From: Acidovorax delafieldii
Lineage (GTDB): Bacteria > Pseudomonadota > Gammaproteobacteria > Burkholderiales > Burkholderiaceae_C
NCBI GenBank assembly: GCA_002377855.1
Contig: DFQQ01000010.1
Span: 186,001-250,000 of the forward strand
Reading direction: 5' to 3'
DNA: 64,000 nucleotides
The notes under the pieces are model-generated. The model saw only the letters and a program-made list of their open reading frames with translations, was not told the origin of the DNA and made no database searches. Positions 45,131-53,255 of this stretch are shown piece by piece. Every line of letters starts with the position of its first letter. Positions within the stretch are counted from its first letter, which is position 1. The translations under genes were made by a program, and so were the position numbers.

Positions 45131-45180
45131 GTTTCGTCTGCTTGCTCAGAGGCAGTCCGGATGTGTTGAGCACAACCCAT

Positions 45181-45206
45181 CCGTTCGGGCTGAGCCTGTC
45201 GAAGCC
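45181..45206 (-). repeat. REP-like unit, left of the urt island
   Basis: CCGTTCGGGCTGAGCCTGTC then GAAGCC, in opposite orientation to the three units at 45919-46028. Confidence 0.7.
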
Positions 45207-45280
45207 GGGGCGTGGTCGCTGAGCGGGACGCATGCCTGCGCCAAGGGCGGGGTGCCGGGATGTGCGCCCGGCGGCGCACC

Positions 45281-45336
45281 TTCTTTTCTTGCGTCGCCAA
45301 GAAAAGAAGGCAAAAGAAGGCGACCCAACGTCTGCG
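45281..45336. repeat. Left arm of the long inverted repeat
   Basis: TTCTTTTCTTGCGTCGCCAA, then GAAAAGAAGG and AAAAGAAGGCGACCC followed by TCTGCG. It is the imperfect reverse complement of 45790-45844; about 45 of 55 positions look paired by eye. Confidence 0.75.
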
Positions 45337-45789
45337 TCCCTGCGCTTCGCTTCGGGCAACCTGCGATGCTCGCGTCCAACGGGGTCTCGCTCAAACTCGC
45401 TGCGCTCAAACAGTCGCGAGCCCTGATCCGCTGGTCGCTGCGCTCGGCGCATACAGAGGGGATGGGGAGCGGACATCCATTCGGGCCTTTGCTTCGCTCG
45501 GCCCCACTTCGCGTGCGTAGGCGCCTCGCGTTGGTGACCGCCGCTGGCACTGAGCGCGGTCCGGCCAGGGTCGAGCGCAGCGACGACCCGTGTGGCTGTT
45601 CGGCTCCCACCCCCTTTTGGCTGCGCCTGCGCCGTGGCGGCTGCGGGGTGGCAGTCGCGCAAGTGCGCGGCTGCTTGGTGATCTGACTCGCCGCGGCTGC
45701 CCGAGCGGCGCGCGCAGCGAAAAGCGAGTTCCGCGGCGCACCCCGCAACCGCCACGGCGCAGGTTTGCCCCTTCGCACCGCGAAGGGGT

Positions 45790-45844
45790 CGCAGACTGAG
45801 GGTCGCCTTTCTTTTGGGTACTTTTCTTTGGCGAAGCAAAGAAC
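45790..45844. repeat. Right arm of the long inverted repeat
   Basis: CGCAGACTGAGGGTCGCC, then TTTCTTTTGGGTACTTTTC and TTTGGCGAAGCAAAGAA. Pairs with 45281-45336, leaving about 450 bp between the arms. Confidence 0.75.
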
Positions 45845-45918
45845 AAGTACCTCGCCCGCCGGGGCGAGTCCCGGCTCCCGCACTGAACACGGGCATGCCT
45901 TTCAAACCAGCGCGCCGA

Positions 45919-46028
45919 GGCTTCGACAGGCTCAGCCCGAACGGGCGGGGGTGGGGCCCTGACTTCAACACGCTCAGCCCGAACGGGAAGCAGTGGAGGC
46001 CCGGCGTCGACAGGCTTAACCCGAACGG
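45919..46028 (+). repeat. Three REP-like units with exact 42-bp spacing
   Basis: Units at 45919-45944, 45961-45986 and 46003-46028 each read like GGCTTCGACAGGCTCAGCCC followed by GAACGG, with small changes. Start-to-start distance is 42 bp twice. They precede the end of urtD. Confidence 0.8.
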
Positions 46029-46075
46029 ATGGCGATCGTTCAGAAAGTCAAAGGACAGAGAGCGGCACACCACCA

Positions 46076-46951
46076 TCACCGCCCCAGATAAACCTCGATC
46101 ACCCGCTCATCCGCCTGAACCCGGTCCAGCGTGCCCTCGGCCAGCACCGACCCATCGCACAGCACCGTCACCTTCTCCGAGATGGTGCGGATGAACCCCA
46201 TGTCGTGCTCCACCACCATCAGCGAATGCTTGCCCTTGAGCGTCAGAAACAACTCCGCCGTGCGCGCCGTCTCTTCGTCTGTCATCCCCGCCACAGGCTC
46301 GTCCAGCAGCAAGAGCTTCGGGTCCTGCATCAGCAGCATCCCAATCTCCAGCCACTGCTTTTGCCCATGGCTCAGGTTGCCCGACTGGCGCGTCACGCTG
46401 TCGGCCAGGTGAATGGTGTGCAGCACCTCCGCCAAGCGGTCTGATTGCGCCGAGTCGAGCCTGAAGAACATGCTCGACGTCACGCCCTTGTGCGTCTTGA
46501 GCGCCAGCTCCAGGTTCTCGAACACGCTGAGCTGCTCGAACACCGTGGGCTTTTGAAACTTGCGGCCGATGCCTAGGCTGGCGATCTCGGGCTCGTTGTG
46601 GCGCAGCAGGTCGATCGTGGAGCCGAAGAACACCGTGCCTTTATCGGGCCGTGTCTTGCCGGTGATGATGTCCATCATCGTGGTCTTGCCTGCGCCGTTG
46701 GGGCCGATGATGCAGCGCAGCTCGCCGGGCGCGATGTCCAGGCTCAGGCCATTGATGGCCTTGAAGCCGTCAAAGCTCACATGCACGTCTTCCAGGTACA
46801 GGATGCGGCCGTGGGTCACGTCCACTTCGCCGGGCGTGGCAATGCGCGAGAAACCTGCGGCGCGACCGCCGGACTCGGTTTGGCCCACCGGCGCAGGCGC
46901 CTGCTTGGCCTCGATGCGCCGTGCACCCTCGTCCATCAAATCGGGCGTCAT
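46076..46951 (-). CDS. urtD: Urea ABC transporter ATPase UrtD
   Basis: A 291-residue LivG-like ATPase with an N-terminal extension of about 45 residues (MTPDLMDEGARRIEAKQAPA) before the domain. Walker A is IIGPNGAGKTTMMD, the Q-loop region GRKFQKPTVFEQLSV, signature NLSHGQKQWLEIGMLL, Walker B LLLLDEPVAGMTDEE, H-loop VVEHDMGFI. The signature LSHGQ in place of LSGGQ is normal for UrtD. The start at 46951 overlaps the urtC stop in ATGA. Frames reading on to 47248 belong to the urtC shadow and are not used. Confidence 0.93.
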   Translation of the reverse strand: MTPDLMDEGARRIEAKQAPAPVGQTESGGRAAGFSRIATPGEVDVTHGRILYLEDVHVSFDGFKAINGLSLDIAPGELRCIIGPNGAGKTTMMDIITGKTRPDKGTVFFGSTIDLLRHNEPEIASLGIGRKFQKPTVFEQLSVFENLELALKTHKGVTSSMFFRLDSAQSDRLAEVLHTIHLADSVTRQSGNLSHGQKQWLEIGMLLMQDPKLLLLDEPVAGMTDEETARTAELFLTLKGKHSLMVVEHDMGFIRTISEKVTVLCDGSVLAEGTLDRVQADERVIEVYLGR

Positions 46952-48075
46952 TGCGGAGCTCCTTTCTTGGCTTTCAACTTCTTGACCAGGCCCACGACCC
47001 CATCGGGCAGGAACAGCGTGACGGCAATGAACAGTGCACCCAAAAAGTACAACCAGAACTCCGGCGCTGTCACTGTGAGCCAGCTCTTGGCGCCATTGAC
47101 GATGAACGCCCCCACAATCGGGCCGATCAACGTCGCCCGGCCCCCGACTGCGGCCCACACGGCGATCTCGATGGAGTTGGCGGGGCTCATTTCGCCGGGG
47201 TTGATGATGCCCACCTGCGGCACATACAGGGCGCCGGCCACGCCGCACATCATGGCGCTGATGGTCCAGATGGTGAGCTTGTAAGGCAGTGGCGAGTAGC
47301 CCGAGAACATCACGCGCGTTTCGGCATCCCGCACGGCCTGCAGCACCCGGCCGAACTTGGCTAGCGTAAGCCAGCGGGCCAGCAGGAAGAACCCCAGCAG
47401 CGCCAGCCCGGTCAGCACGAACAGCGTCATGCGCATGTTCTGCGTGGCCAGCGGCATGCCCAGGACGCGCTTGAAATCGGTAAAGCCGTTGTTGCCGCCG
47501 AAACCCGTTTCGTTGCGAAAGAACAGCAGCATCGCGGCGTACGTCATGGCCTGCGTGATGATGGAGAAGTACACACCCTTGATGCGCGAACGGAAGGCAA
47601 AGTACCCGAACACGAAGGCCACCACCCCGGGCACCGCCACGATGAGGATCAGCGTGGCGATGAAGCTGTCGGACAGCGCCCAGTGCCAGGGCAGCTCCTT
47701 CCAGTCCAGGAACACCATGAAGTCGGGCAGGTCGCTCTTGTAGTTGCCGTCACGGCCGATCTGGCGCATGAGGTACATGCCCATCACGTAGCCGCCCAGG
47801 GCAAAGAACAGGCCGTGGCCCAGGCTCAGGATGCCGGTGTAGCCCCAGATAAGGTCCATGGCCAGCGCGCAGATGGCGTAGCACATGATCTTGCCCAGCA
47901 GGCCTACGGCGTAGTCGCTGAGGTGAAAGACGCTGCCTGCAGGCACCCACAGGTTGAGCACGGGGGCCACGGCGCACACCACGATGAGCGCGACGATGAA
48001 GGCCGACCAGCCACCGCGCGTGAGCAGCGGCGCGGGTGCAGGCAGTTGGATGGATGTTGGAGAGGGAGTAGTCAT
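46948..48075 (-). CDS. urtC: Urea ABC transporter permease UrtC
   Basis: A 375-residue LivM-like permease with about ten helices. The start MTTPSPTSIQLPAP is followed by helices from residue 17. DLIWGYTGILSLGHGLFFALGG, with its GxxSLGH segment, and FGRVLQAVRDAETRVMFSGY (cytoplasmic coupling loop) are family signatures. The start at 48075 is chosen as ATG; an upstream TTG at 48099 is possible. It is between urtB and urtD with close or overlapping junctions. Confidence 0.93.
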   Translation of the reverse strand: MTTPSPTSIQLPAPAPLLTRGGWSAFIVALIVVCAVAPVLNLWVPAGSVFHLSDYAVGLLGKIMCYAICALAMDLIWGYTGILSLGHGLFFALGGYVMGMYLMRQIGRDGNYKSDLPDFMVFLDWKELPWHWALSDSFIATLILIVAVPGVVAFVFGYFAFRSRIKGVYFSIITQAMTYAAMLLFFRNETGFGGNNGFTDFKRVLGMPLATQNMRMTLFVLTGLALLGFFLLARWLTLAKFGRVLQAVRDAETRVMFSGYSPLPYKLTIWTISAMMCGVAGALYVPQVGIINPGEMSPANSIEIAVWAAVGGRATLIGPIVGAFIVNGAKSWLTVTAPEFWLYFLGALFIAVTLFLPDGVVGLVKKLKAKKGAPQ

Positions 48076-48095
48076 GGTGTATCTCTGATGGCCAC

Positions 48096-49676
48096 TCAAT
48101 CAGCGGTGCGCCCTTTGACCGCGAAGATGCCCTGGGGCCGCTTCTGGATGAAGATGATGATGAACACCAGCACCGCAATCTTGGCCAGCACCGCACCCGC
48201 CCAGCCTTCCAGGAACTTGTTGAGGATGCCCAGGCCCAGCGCGGCATACACGGTGCCCGCGAGCTGGCCCACGCCGCCCAGCACCACCACCATGAAGGCA
48301 TCGACGATGTAGCTCTGGCCCAGGTCGGGCCCCACGTTGCCCACCTGGCTGAGCGCGCACCCGGCCAGGCCCGCAATGCCGGAGCCCAGGGCAAACGCCA
48401 TGGTGTCGATGCGGGCCGTGTTCACGCCCATGCACGAGGCGATGGGGCGGTTTTGCGTGACGCCGCGCACGAACAGGCCCAGCCGCGTGCGGGCGATCAG
48501 GTAGCCCATGCCCAGCAGCACGGCAATCGCAAAGCCAATGATGACGAGGCGGTTGTAGGGCAGCGTGAGGTTGGAGAGCACCTGCACGCCGCCGCTCATC
48601 CACGCGGGGTTTTCCACGCCCACGTTCTGTGCGCCAAAAATCGTGCGCACCAATTGCATCAGCACCAGGCTGATGCCCCAGGTGGCCAGCAACGTCTCCA
48701 GCGGGCGACCATACAGAAAGCGCAGCACGCCCCGCTCCAGCACCGCGCCCACGGCGGCCGATGCGCCAAAGGCCAGCGGCAGCGCGGCGACCAGGTACCA
48801 GTCAAACGCGCCGGGAAAATACTTTTGAAAGATGCCTTGCACTACATAGGTGGCGTAGGCGCCGATCATCATCAGCTCGCCATGGGCCATGTTGATCACG
48901 CCCATCAGGCCGTAGGTGATTGCCAGGCCCAATGCGACGAGCAGCAGGATGGAGCCCAGGCTGATGCCCGAGAACGCTGCGCCCAGGCGTTCGCCCCAGG
49001 CCAGCTGGCCGTCGATGGCGCGCAGGGCTGCCTGCAGTGCGGCCTTGACCTTGGCATCCTCCTCGACCGTGACGCGCTCATTGAGCAGCAGGCGCGTGTC
49101 GGGCGTAGCACTGAGCGACAGCGCATGGGCCGCAGCAATGCGCTGTGCCGCGTCTTCACTGCCCAGCAAGGTGGCCGCGCGGGCCAGTTGAAGCTGGGTC
49201 TTGACCTCGTCGCTGGTTTCTTGCGCCAAAGCCTTGTCGAGCAGGGGCAGGCGCCCCACGTCGGGCTCTTTGGTCAGCGCCTTGGCGGCGGCCATGCGCC
49301 GGGCTTCGTCCTTGCCAAACAGCGCCAGGCCCGCCAGGGCCGTGTCGATCTCGCCGCGCATGCGGTTGTTGTTGATGATGTCTTCGGCGTCCTGGGGCAC
49401 AGGCACCTCAGCACCGGTGACAGGGTCCATGCCCTTGTCATCGCGCACGATTAGCGCCTTGCCGTCAGCCACCTTCACCGCATCTTCGGCCAGCGCCTGC
49501 AAAAAAGCGGCGGTGCGCTCACTGGGCTCCACCACGGCTTGCTGCACGGCGGCCACGCGGTCATCGGTCTCGCCAGCAGCCATGGCCAGGGCCTGCTCGG
49601 CGGTGAGTGCTTGTGCCTGCGCAGTTGCGTAAAGCAAGAGGCAAACGAAGAGGCAAGGTATGAAAGAGAAATTCAT
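48096..49676 (-). CDS. urtB: Urea ABC transporter permease UrtB
   Basis: A 526-residue permease of the UrtB type. Residues 1-22 form a signal peptide (ATAQA), then a periplasmic alpha-helical repeat region to about residue 225 that is characteristic of UrtB and absent from LivH. The membrane domain follows: LGLAITYGLMGVINMAHGEL and RPIASCMGVNTARIDTMAF are typical. Full length. It lies 175 bp downstream of urtA, with a hairpin repeat between, and 20 bp before urtC. Confidence 0.93.
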   Translation of the reverse strand: MNFSFIPCLFVCLLLYATAQAQALTAEQALAMAAGETDDRVAAVQQAVVEPSERTAAFLQALAEDAVKVADGKALIVRDDKGMDPVTGAEVPVPQDAEDIINNNRMRGEIDTALAGLALFGKDEARRMAAAKALTKEPDVGRLPLLDKALAQETSDEVKTQLQLARAATLLGSEDAAQRIAAAHALSLSATPDTRLLLNERVTVEEDAKVKAALQAALRAIDGQLAWGERLGAAFSGISLGSILLLVALGLAITYGLMGVINMAHGELMMIGAYATYVVQGIFQKYFPGAFDWYLVAALPLAFGASAAVGAVLERGVLRFLYGRPLETLLATWGISLVLMQLVRTIFGAQNVGVENPAWMSGGVQVLSNLTLPYNRLVIIGFAIAVLLGMGYLIARTRLGLFVRGVTQNRPIASCMGVNTARIDTMAFALGSGIAGLAGCALSQVGNVGPDLGQSYIVDAFMVVVLGGVGQLAGTVYAALGLGILNKFLEGWAGAVLAKIAVLVFIIIFIQKRPQGIFAVKGRTAD

Positions 49677-49769
49677 GGAGGGGCCAGTCGGTCAATATGC
49701 AAAGGCCCGCGCAGAGGGCAGGGCCTAGACCAGTGCCCCCGCGCAAGGGCCGCCAAGCCGCGTGCGGCG

Positions 49770-49851
49770 CTTCGCTTGCGTGCGCTGGGGGCGTCCCCCT
49801 CCCACGCGTAGCGTGAGAGAGGGGGAAGCGGCGCAGCCGCTCAGGGGGTGA
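49770..49851. repeat. GC-rich hairpin repeat between urtA and urtB
   Basis: CCCCCTCCCACGC at 49795 pairs with GCGTGAGAGAGGGGG across GTA; flanked by GCGCTGGGGGCGTC and GCGGCGCAGCCGCTCAGGGG, the latter itself an inverted repeat. I recognise the composition as a common Comamonadaceae intergenic repeat. It may serve as a partial terminator that sets urtA above urtB-E. Confidence 0.65.
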
Positions 49852-51114
49852 TCACTTCTTCTCGGGCTCGTCGGCCTTCTTGTCATTGCCTTCGATATAA
49901 GGCGACCATGGCTTGGCCTTCACAGGGCCAGGCGTCTTCCACACCACGTTGAACTGGCCGTCGGCCTTGATCTCGCCGATGAACACGCTCTTGTGCAGGT
50001 GGTGGTTCTTCTCGTCCATCTTGCTCACGATGCCGCTAGGTGCCTTGAAGGTCTGGCCGGCCATGGCGGCGATCACCTTGTCCACCTCGGTGCTCTTGGC
50101 CTTCTCCACGGCCTGCTTCCACATGTTCACGCCGATGTAGGTGGCTTCCATCGGGTCGTTGGTGAGCGGCTTGTCCTTGTGGCCGGCAATGCCCTTGGCC
50201 TTGGCGTAGTCGCTCCACTTCTTGATGAAGGCGGTGTTCTCTGGGCTCTTGATGGACTGGAAGTAGTTCCAGGCGGCCAGGTGACCCACCAGCGGCTTGG
50301 TGTCCACGCCGCGCAGCTCTTCTTCACCCACGCTGAAGGCCACCACGGGCACGTCCTTGGCCTTCAGGCCGGCGTTGCCCAGCTCCTTGTAGAACGGCAC
50401 GTTGGAGTCGCCGTTGATGGTGGAGACCACCGCCGTCTTGCCGCCCTGGCTGAACTTCTTGATGTCGGCCACGATGGTCTGGTAGTCGGAGTGGCCGAAC
50501 GGGGTGTACTTCTCGTCGATGTCCTTGTCGGCCACGCCCTTGCTCTTGAGGTAGGCGCGCAGGATCTTGTTGGTGGTGCGGGGGTACACGTAGTCCGTGC
50601 CCAGCAGCACCCAGCGCTTGGCACCGCCGCCGTCCTTGCTCATCAGGTAGTCCACCGCAGGGATGGCCTGCTGGTTGGGCGCGGCGCCGGTGTAGAACAC
50701 GTTCTTGGACAGCTCTTCGCCTTCGTACTGCACGGGGTAGAACAGCAGGCCGTTGAGTTCCTCGACCACGGGCAGCACCGATTTGCGGCTCACCGACGTC
50801 CAGCAGCCGAAGATCACGGCGACCTTGTCTTGCGTGAGGAGCTGCTTGGTCTTCTCGGCAAACAGCGGCCAGTTGGAGGCCGGGTCCACCACCACGGGCT
50901 CGAGCTTCTTGCCCAGCACACCGCCCTTGGCATTGATCTCGTCGATCGCCATCAGCACGGTGTCTTTCAGCACGGTCTCAGAGATGGCCATGGTGCCCGA
51001 CAAGCTGTGCAGCACGCCGACCTTGATGGTGTCCTGTGCATAGGCTGGCAGTGCGGACAGGCCAGCGAGCGTAGCGACAGCCGCAAGGGCCTTGAGGGAA
51101 TAACGACGTTGCAT
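49852..51114 (-). CDS. urtA: Urea ABC transporter substrate-binding protein UrtA
   Basis: A 420-residue periplasmic binding protein. Signal peptide 1-26 (LAGLSALPAYA), then DTIKVGVLHSLSGTMAISET, the urea-type ligand pocket start. VIFGCWTSVSRKSVLPVVEE, FYPVQYEGEELSKNVFYTGA and DYVYPRTTNKILRAYLK are UrtA signatures. The C-terminus is lysine- and glutamate-rich (GNDKKADEPEKK). It is the promoter-proximal gene of urtABCD(E). No obvious sigma-54 motif was found upstream. Confidence 0.95.
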   Translation of the reverse strand: MQRRYSLKALAAVATLAGLSALPAYAQDTIKVGVLHSLSGTMAISETVLKDTVLMAIDEINAKGGVLGKKLEPVVVDPASNWPLFAEKTKQLLTQDKVAVIFGCWTSVSRKSVLPVVEELNGLLFYPVQYEGEELSKNVFYTGAAPNQQAIPAVDYLMSKDGGGAKRWVLLGTDYVYPRTTNKILRAYLKSKGVADKDIDEKYTPFGHSDYQTIVADIKKFSQGGKTAVVSTINGDSNVPFYKELGNAGLKAKDVPVVAFSVGEEELRGVDTKPLVGHLAAWNYFQSIKSPENTAFIKKWSDYAKAKGIAGHKDKPLTNDPMEATYIGVNMWKQAVEKAKSTEVDKVIAAMAGQTFKAPSGIVSKMDEKNHHLHKSVFIGEIKADGQFNVVWKTPGPVKAKPWSPYIEGNDKKADEPEKK

Positions 51115-51466
51115 GTGTGCTTCTCCGGTAGGTAAGGAAATCAGACCGATTCGCCCTGCCCCCGGGGTTTACGGCGGGCCGTGTGGTGCGATGGAATGGA
51201 TTCTGGAGAAGCCCCTGCATTCGGGAAATACGCCGGGTGGCGTACGAAGGGCTGGGCACGCGAAGACCGACGTGAGCGCTGTCCGCTGCGGACTGCGGAC
51301 TGCGGGCTGAGAGGCGGGCGACTTTCGATGGCAGCCTGGCTTGGTCGTTGGCGGCGCGCGCGGCAGCAGCCCAGAGCGGCACGGAACCAGCCGATGGCCC
51401 GAAGCAGCAGGACCAATCGCCATCAAGAAGCGTGCAAGCGCTTTATTTTCGGGCGCTTGCAGCTAT
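51115..51466. other. Intergenic region upstream of urtA
   Basis: 352 bases between the diguanylate cyclase and urtA, both on the minus strand, so this must hold the urt promoter. It has a short tandem CTGCGGACTGCGGACTGCGG at about 51287 and a repeat copy at its right end. No gene supported. Confidence 0.5.
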
Positions 51467-51478
51467 TTATTCGATAGC
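51437..51478 (+). repeat. Double-hairpin dispersed repeat, copy 9 (covers a gene end)
   Basis: AGCGC...GGCGCTT and GCTAT-TTATTCG-ATAGC. It overlaps the last codons of the 51467 gene and supplies its stop. Confidence 0.8.
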
Positions 51479-52615
51479 AAAAAGGGGCAGATTTTTGCCG
51501 TTTGCGCTGTACACGGCATTGCGCCCCGTGCCTTTGGCTTGGTAGAGCGCATGGTCGGCACGGTTGACCAGCGTTTCGAAATGCATGGGTTCGCCCGGCA
51601 TGCTGGTCGCCACACCCACGCTCACCGTGACCGAAACGCACGCGCCCTGCTCGTTGACTGGCACGCCCATGGCCGCCACTTCGCTGCGAAATGATTCAGC
51701 AGCCTGCAAGGCACCGGGCCCGTCTGTCTCGGGCAGCACGATCACGAACTCCTCGCCCCCGAACCGGGCAACGATGTCGCCCCCGGCACGTTTGCGCGCC
51801 TGGAAAATCTGGGCCACTGCGCAAATCGTGCGGTCACCGACCAGGTGCCCCCAGGCGTCGTTGACCGACTTGAAAAAGTCGATATCGATCACCAGGACAG
51901 ACAGCGGGTGACCAAACCGCTCGGCGCGCTGGCATTCGGCTTCCCCCAGTTGCATGAGCGTGCGCCGGTTGCAAAGGCCCGTCAGAGAGTCCTTGGACGC
52001 CAAACCTTCCAGCGTCTCGTTGAGCTGCTGCAGTAACGCGTTTTGCTCGCGCAGCTGCTGGTTGATGTCTGCAATTTCCTGCTCGCGTCGCTTGCGATCA
52101 TCAATGTTGAATGTCACGCCAATCAAGCGCCGCCCAGGCGTGTCCGAGTGGCTATCCATGATGCGGCCATAGTTGGCAAACCACACCCACACGCCCTGTT
52201 TGGAGCGCAATCGGAACTCAGAACGGTATTGAAGCGTTACCCCGCTGAGGTGGTCATGCACAGCGCGACGCACCGACTCCACGTCGTCGGGGTGGAAGAG
52301 CTCGTAAATGTCCGGCATTTTGGACGCCACCTCCTGCGGGGTGTAGCCCAGCTCGGCAAACGTCTTGGTGGCCTGGCGGGTCACGACACCGGTGACGAGA
52401 TCGTTCTCCCAAAGGTCCAATCCCGCCGCCTCCAGGGCCAGCTCCAGCCGGTCTTTGTTGAGTTCGGCCTCATCGCGCAGGGGCCATGCCAAGGGCGCGG
52501 CAATTGCATGTGATGGTGGCAACGCAGGCTGTACGCTTGCAGTGCGAGGCTCGTCCCCTTCGGAGGTGCCGGCATCCAGAGGGAGGGTGCCGCGAGGAGG
52601 CTTTGCTGAGCTCAT
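51467..52615 (-). CDS. PAS-GGDEF diguanylate cyclase
   Basis: The 382-residue protein has a PAS domain (about 60-185; ALEAAGLDLWENDLVTGVV, then FRLRSKQGVWVWFANYGR) and, after a coiled coil, a GGDEF domain with VIDIDFFKSVNDAWGHLVGD and RFGGEEFVIVL. The active-site signature GGEEF is intact. The position of the inhibitory RxxD reads AGGD, so no I-site. It lacks membrane helices; the PAS_3-type fold may bind a cofactor. Its last residues AIE and stop come from repeat copy 9. The gene starts three bases after the stop of a small frame at 52619. Confidence 0.9.
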   Translation of the reverse strand: MSSAKPPRGTLPLDAGTSEGDEPRTASVQPALPPSHAIAAPLAWPLRDEAELNKDRLELALEAAGLDLWENDLVTGVVTRQATKTFAELGYTPQEVASKMPDIYELFHPDDVESVRRAVHDHLSGVTLQYRSEFRLRSKQGVWVWFANYGRIMDSHSDTPGRRLIGVTFNIDDRKRREQEIADINQQLREQNALLQQLNETLEGLASKDSLTGLCNRRTLMQLGEAECQRAERFGHPLSVLVIDIDFFKSVNDAWGHLVGDRTICAVAQIFQARKRAGGDIVARFGGEEFVIVLPETDGPGALQAAESFRSEVAAMGVPVNEQGACVSVTVSVGVATSMPGEPMHFETLVNRADHALYQAKGTGRNAVYSANGKNLPLFAIE

Positions 52616-52618
52616 GCG

Positions 52619-52918
52619 TCACGCCTGGGTCGCGGCCCCAACGGGTTTCAAGCTGCGCAGCAGCGCCGCAAGCGAGGCGACCACGCTGGCGGCGGGCACA
52701 AGCCAGGATGCCGCCCGCACATCCAGTACGCCGACGAAAACACCCATCACACAACAGCGTTTGGCAGCGCCGTGATGACGGGCGAGATCGACATTGGCGC
52801 ACCAGCCCCACCGCTGCGCGCCTTTGGCGCAATAGCAGGGGCCACCATTGCTGGCCAGCAAGTCAGCCCTGCTGGCGATGCCCCTCCAATCCGGTAGTCC
52901 GTAGATCACAGCCCGCAT
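52619..52918 (-). CDS. Possible small membrane protein coupled to the diguanylate cyclase
   Basis: The 99-residue frame ends TGA three bases before the cyclase ATG, so translation could be coupled. It starts MRAVIYGLPDWRGIASRADL, has CYC and CC cysteine pairs and one likely membrane helix (VLDVRAASWLVPAASVV). The codon use looks like coding DNA. I do not know a family. It might instead be the leader region of the cyclase transcript without a product. Low-to-moderate support. Confidence 0.45.
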   Translation of the reverse strand: MRAVIYGLPDWRGIASRADLLASNGGPCYCAKGAQRWGWCANVDLARHHGAAKRCCVMGVFVGVLDVRAASWLVPAASVVASLAALLRSLKPVGAATQA

Positions 52919-53255
52919 GATGCGCCCCTGATACTTCTAGAAACAGGTCACGATACGCGAGAGCGCGGCAAAGTCAACCGGAAAGATAGGGAGAGTTACT
53001 CATGCGTTATGGGCCGTCAAGCCGTGATAGCGCATTGCGAGCGCCTCTTGCGAGCGCCTCAACGACAGCTCCGCTGAGTGCTGGCCAAGCGCCCCGTGGG
53101 TGGTCCGGACTGCGCCCCCGGCCAGGGGCACGCAGCCAGGCTGGGACGCACCACCGGTGCTACGCACCCCAGCTGGTGCGCCACCCGGGTGCTACGCACC
53201 GCGATGAATGCACAGGGTGAAGATGGTGCGGTCTTCGCCTGCGCGGGCCGGCATG
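52919..53255. other. Intergenic region before the biotin carboxylase end
   Basis: 337 bases without a supported gene. Two direct copies of GGTGCTACGCACC at 53156-53168 and 53188-53200 are seen. The small plus-strand frames look like chance. Confidence 0.5.

Larger units (their letters stand above)
45062..46075. repeat. About 1 kb repeat-rich non-coding island between urtD and urtE
   Basis: The island starts with a double-hairpin repeat and includes a long imperfect inverted repeat (45281-45336 against 45790-45844). Outside these arms lie REP-like units: one at 45181-45206 facing one way and three at 45919, 45961 and 46003 facing the other. The interior is GC-rich and full of short repeats (CTGCGCT, TCGCTCAAACTCG). 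Long overlapping frames on both strands read low-complexity arginine- and alanine-rich sequence, not proteins I can support. Confidence 0.8.

Noticed and set aside
45087..46079. 330- and 245-residue frames inside the urt island as genes
   Set aside because: Arginine/alanine/serine-rich, overlapping on several frames, and built from repeats; no start signals.
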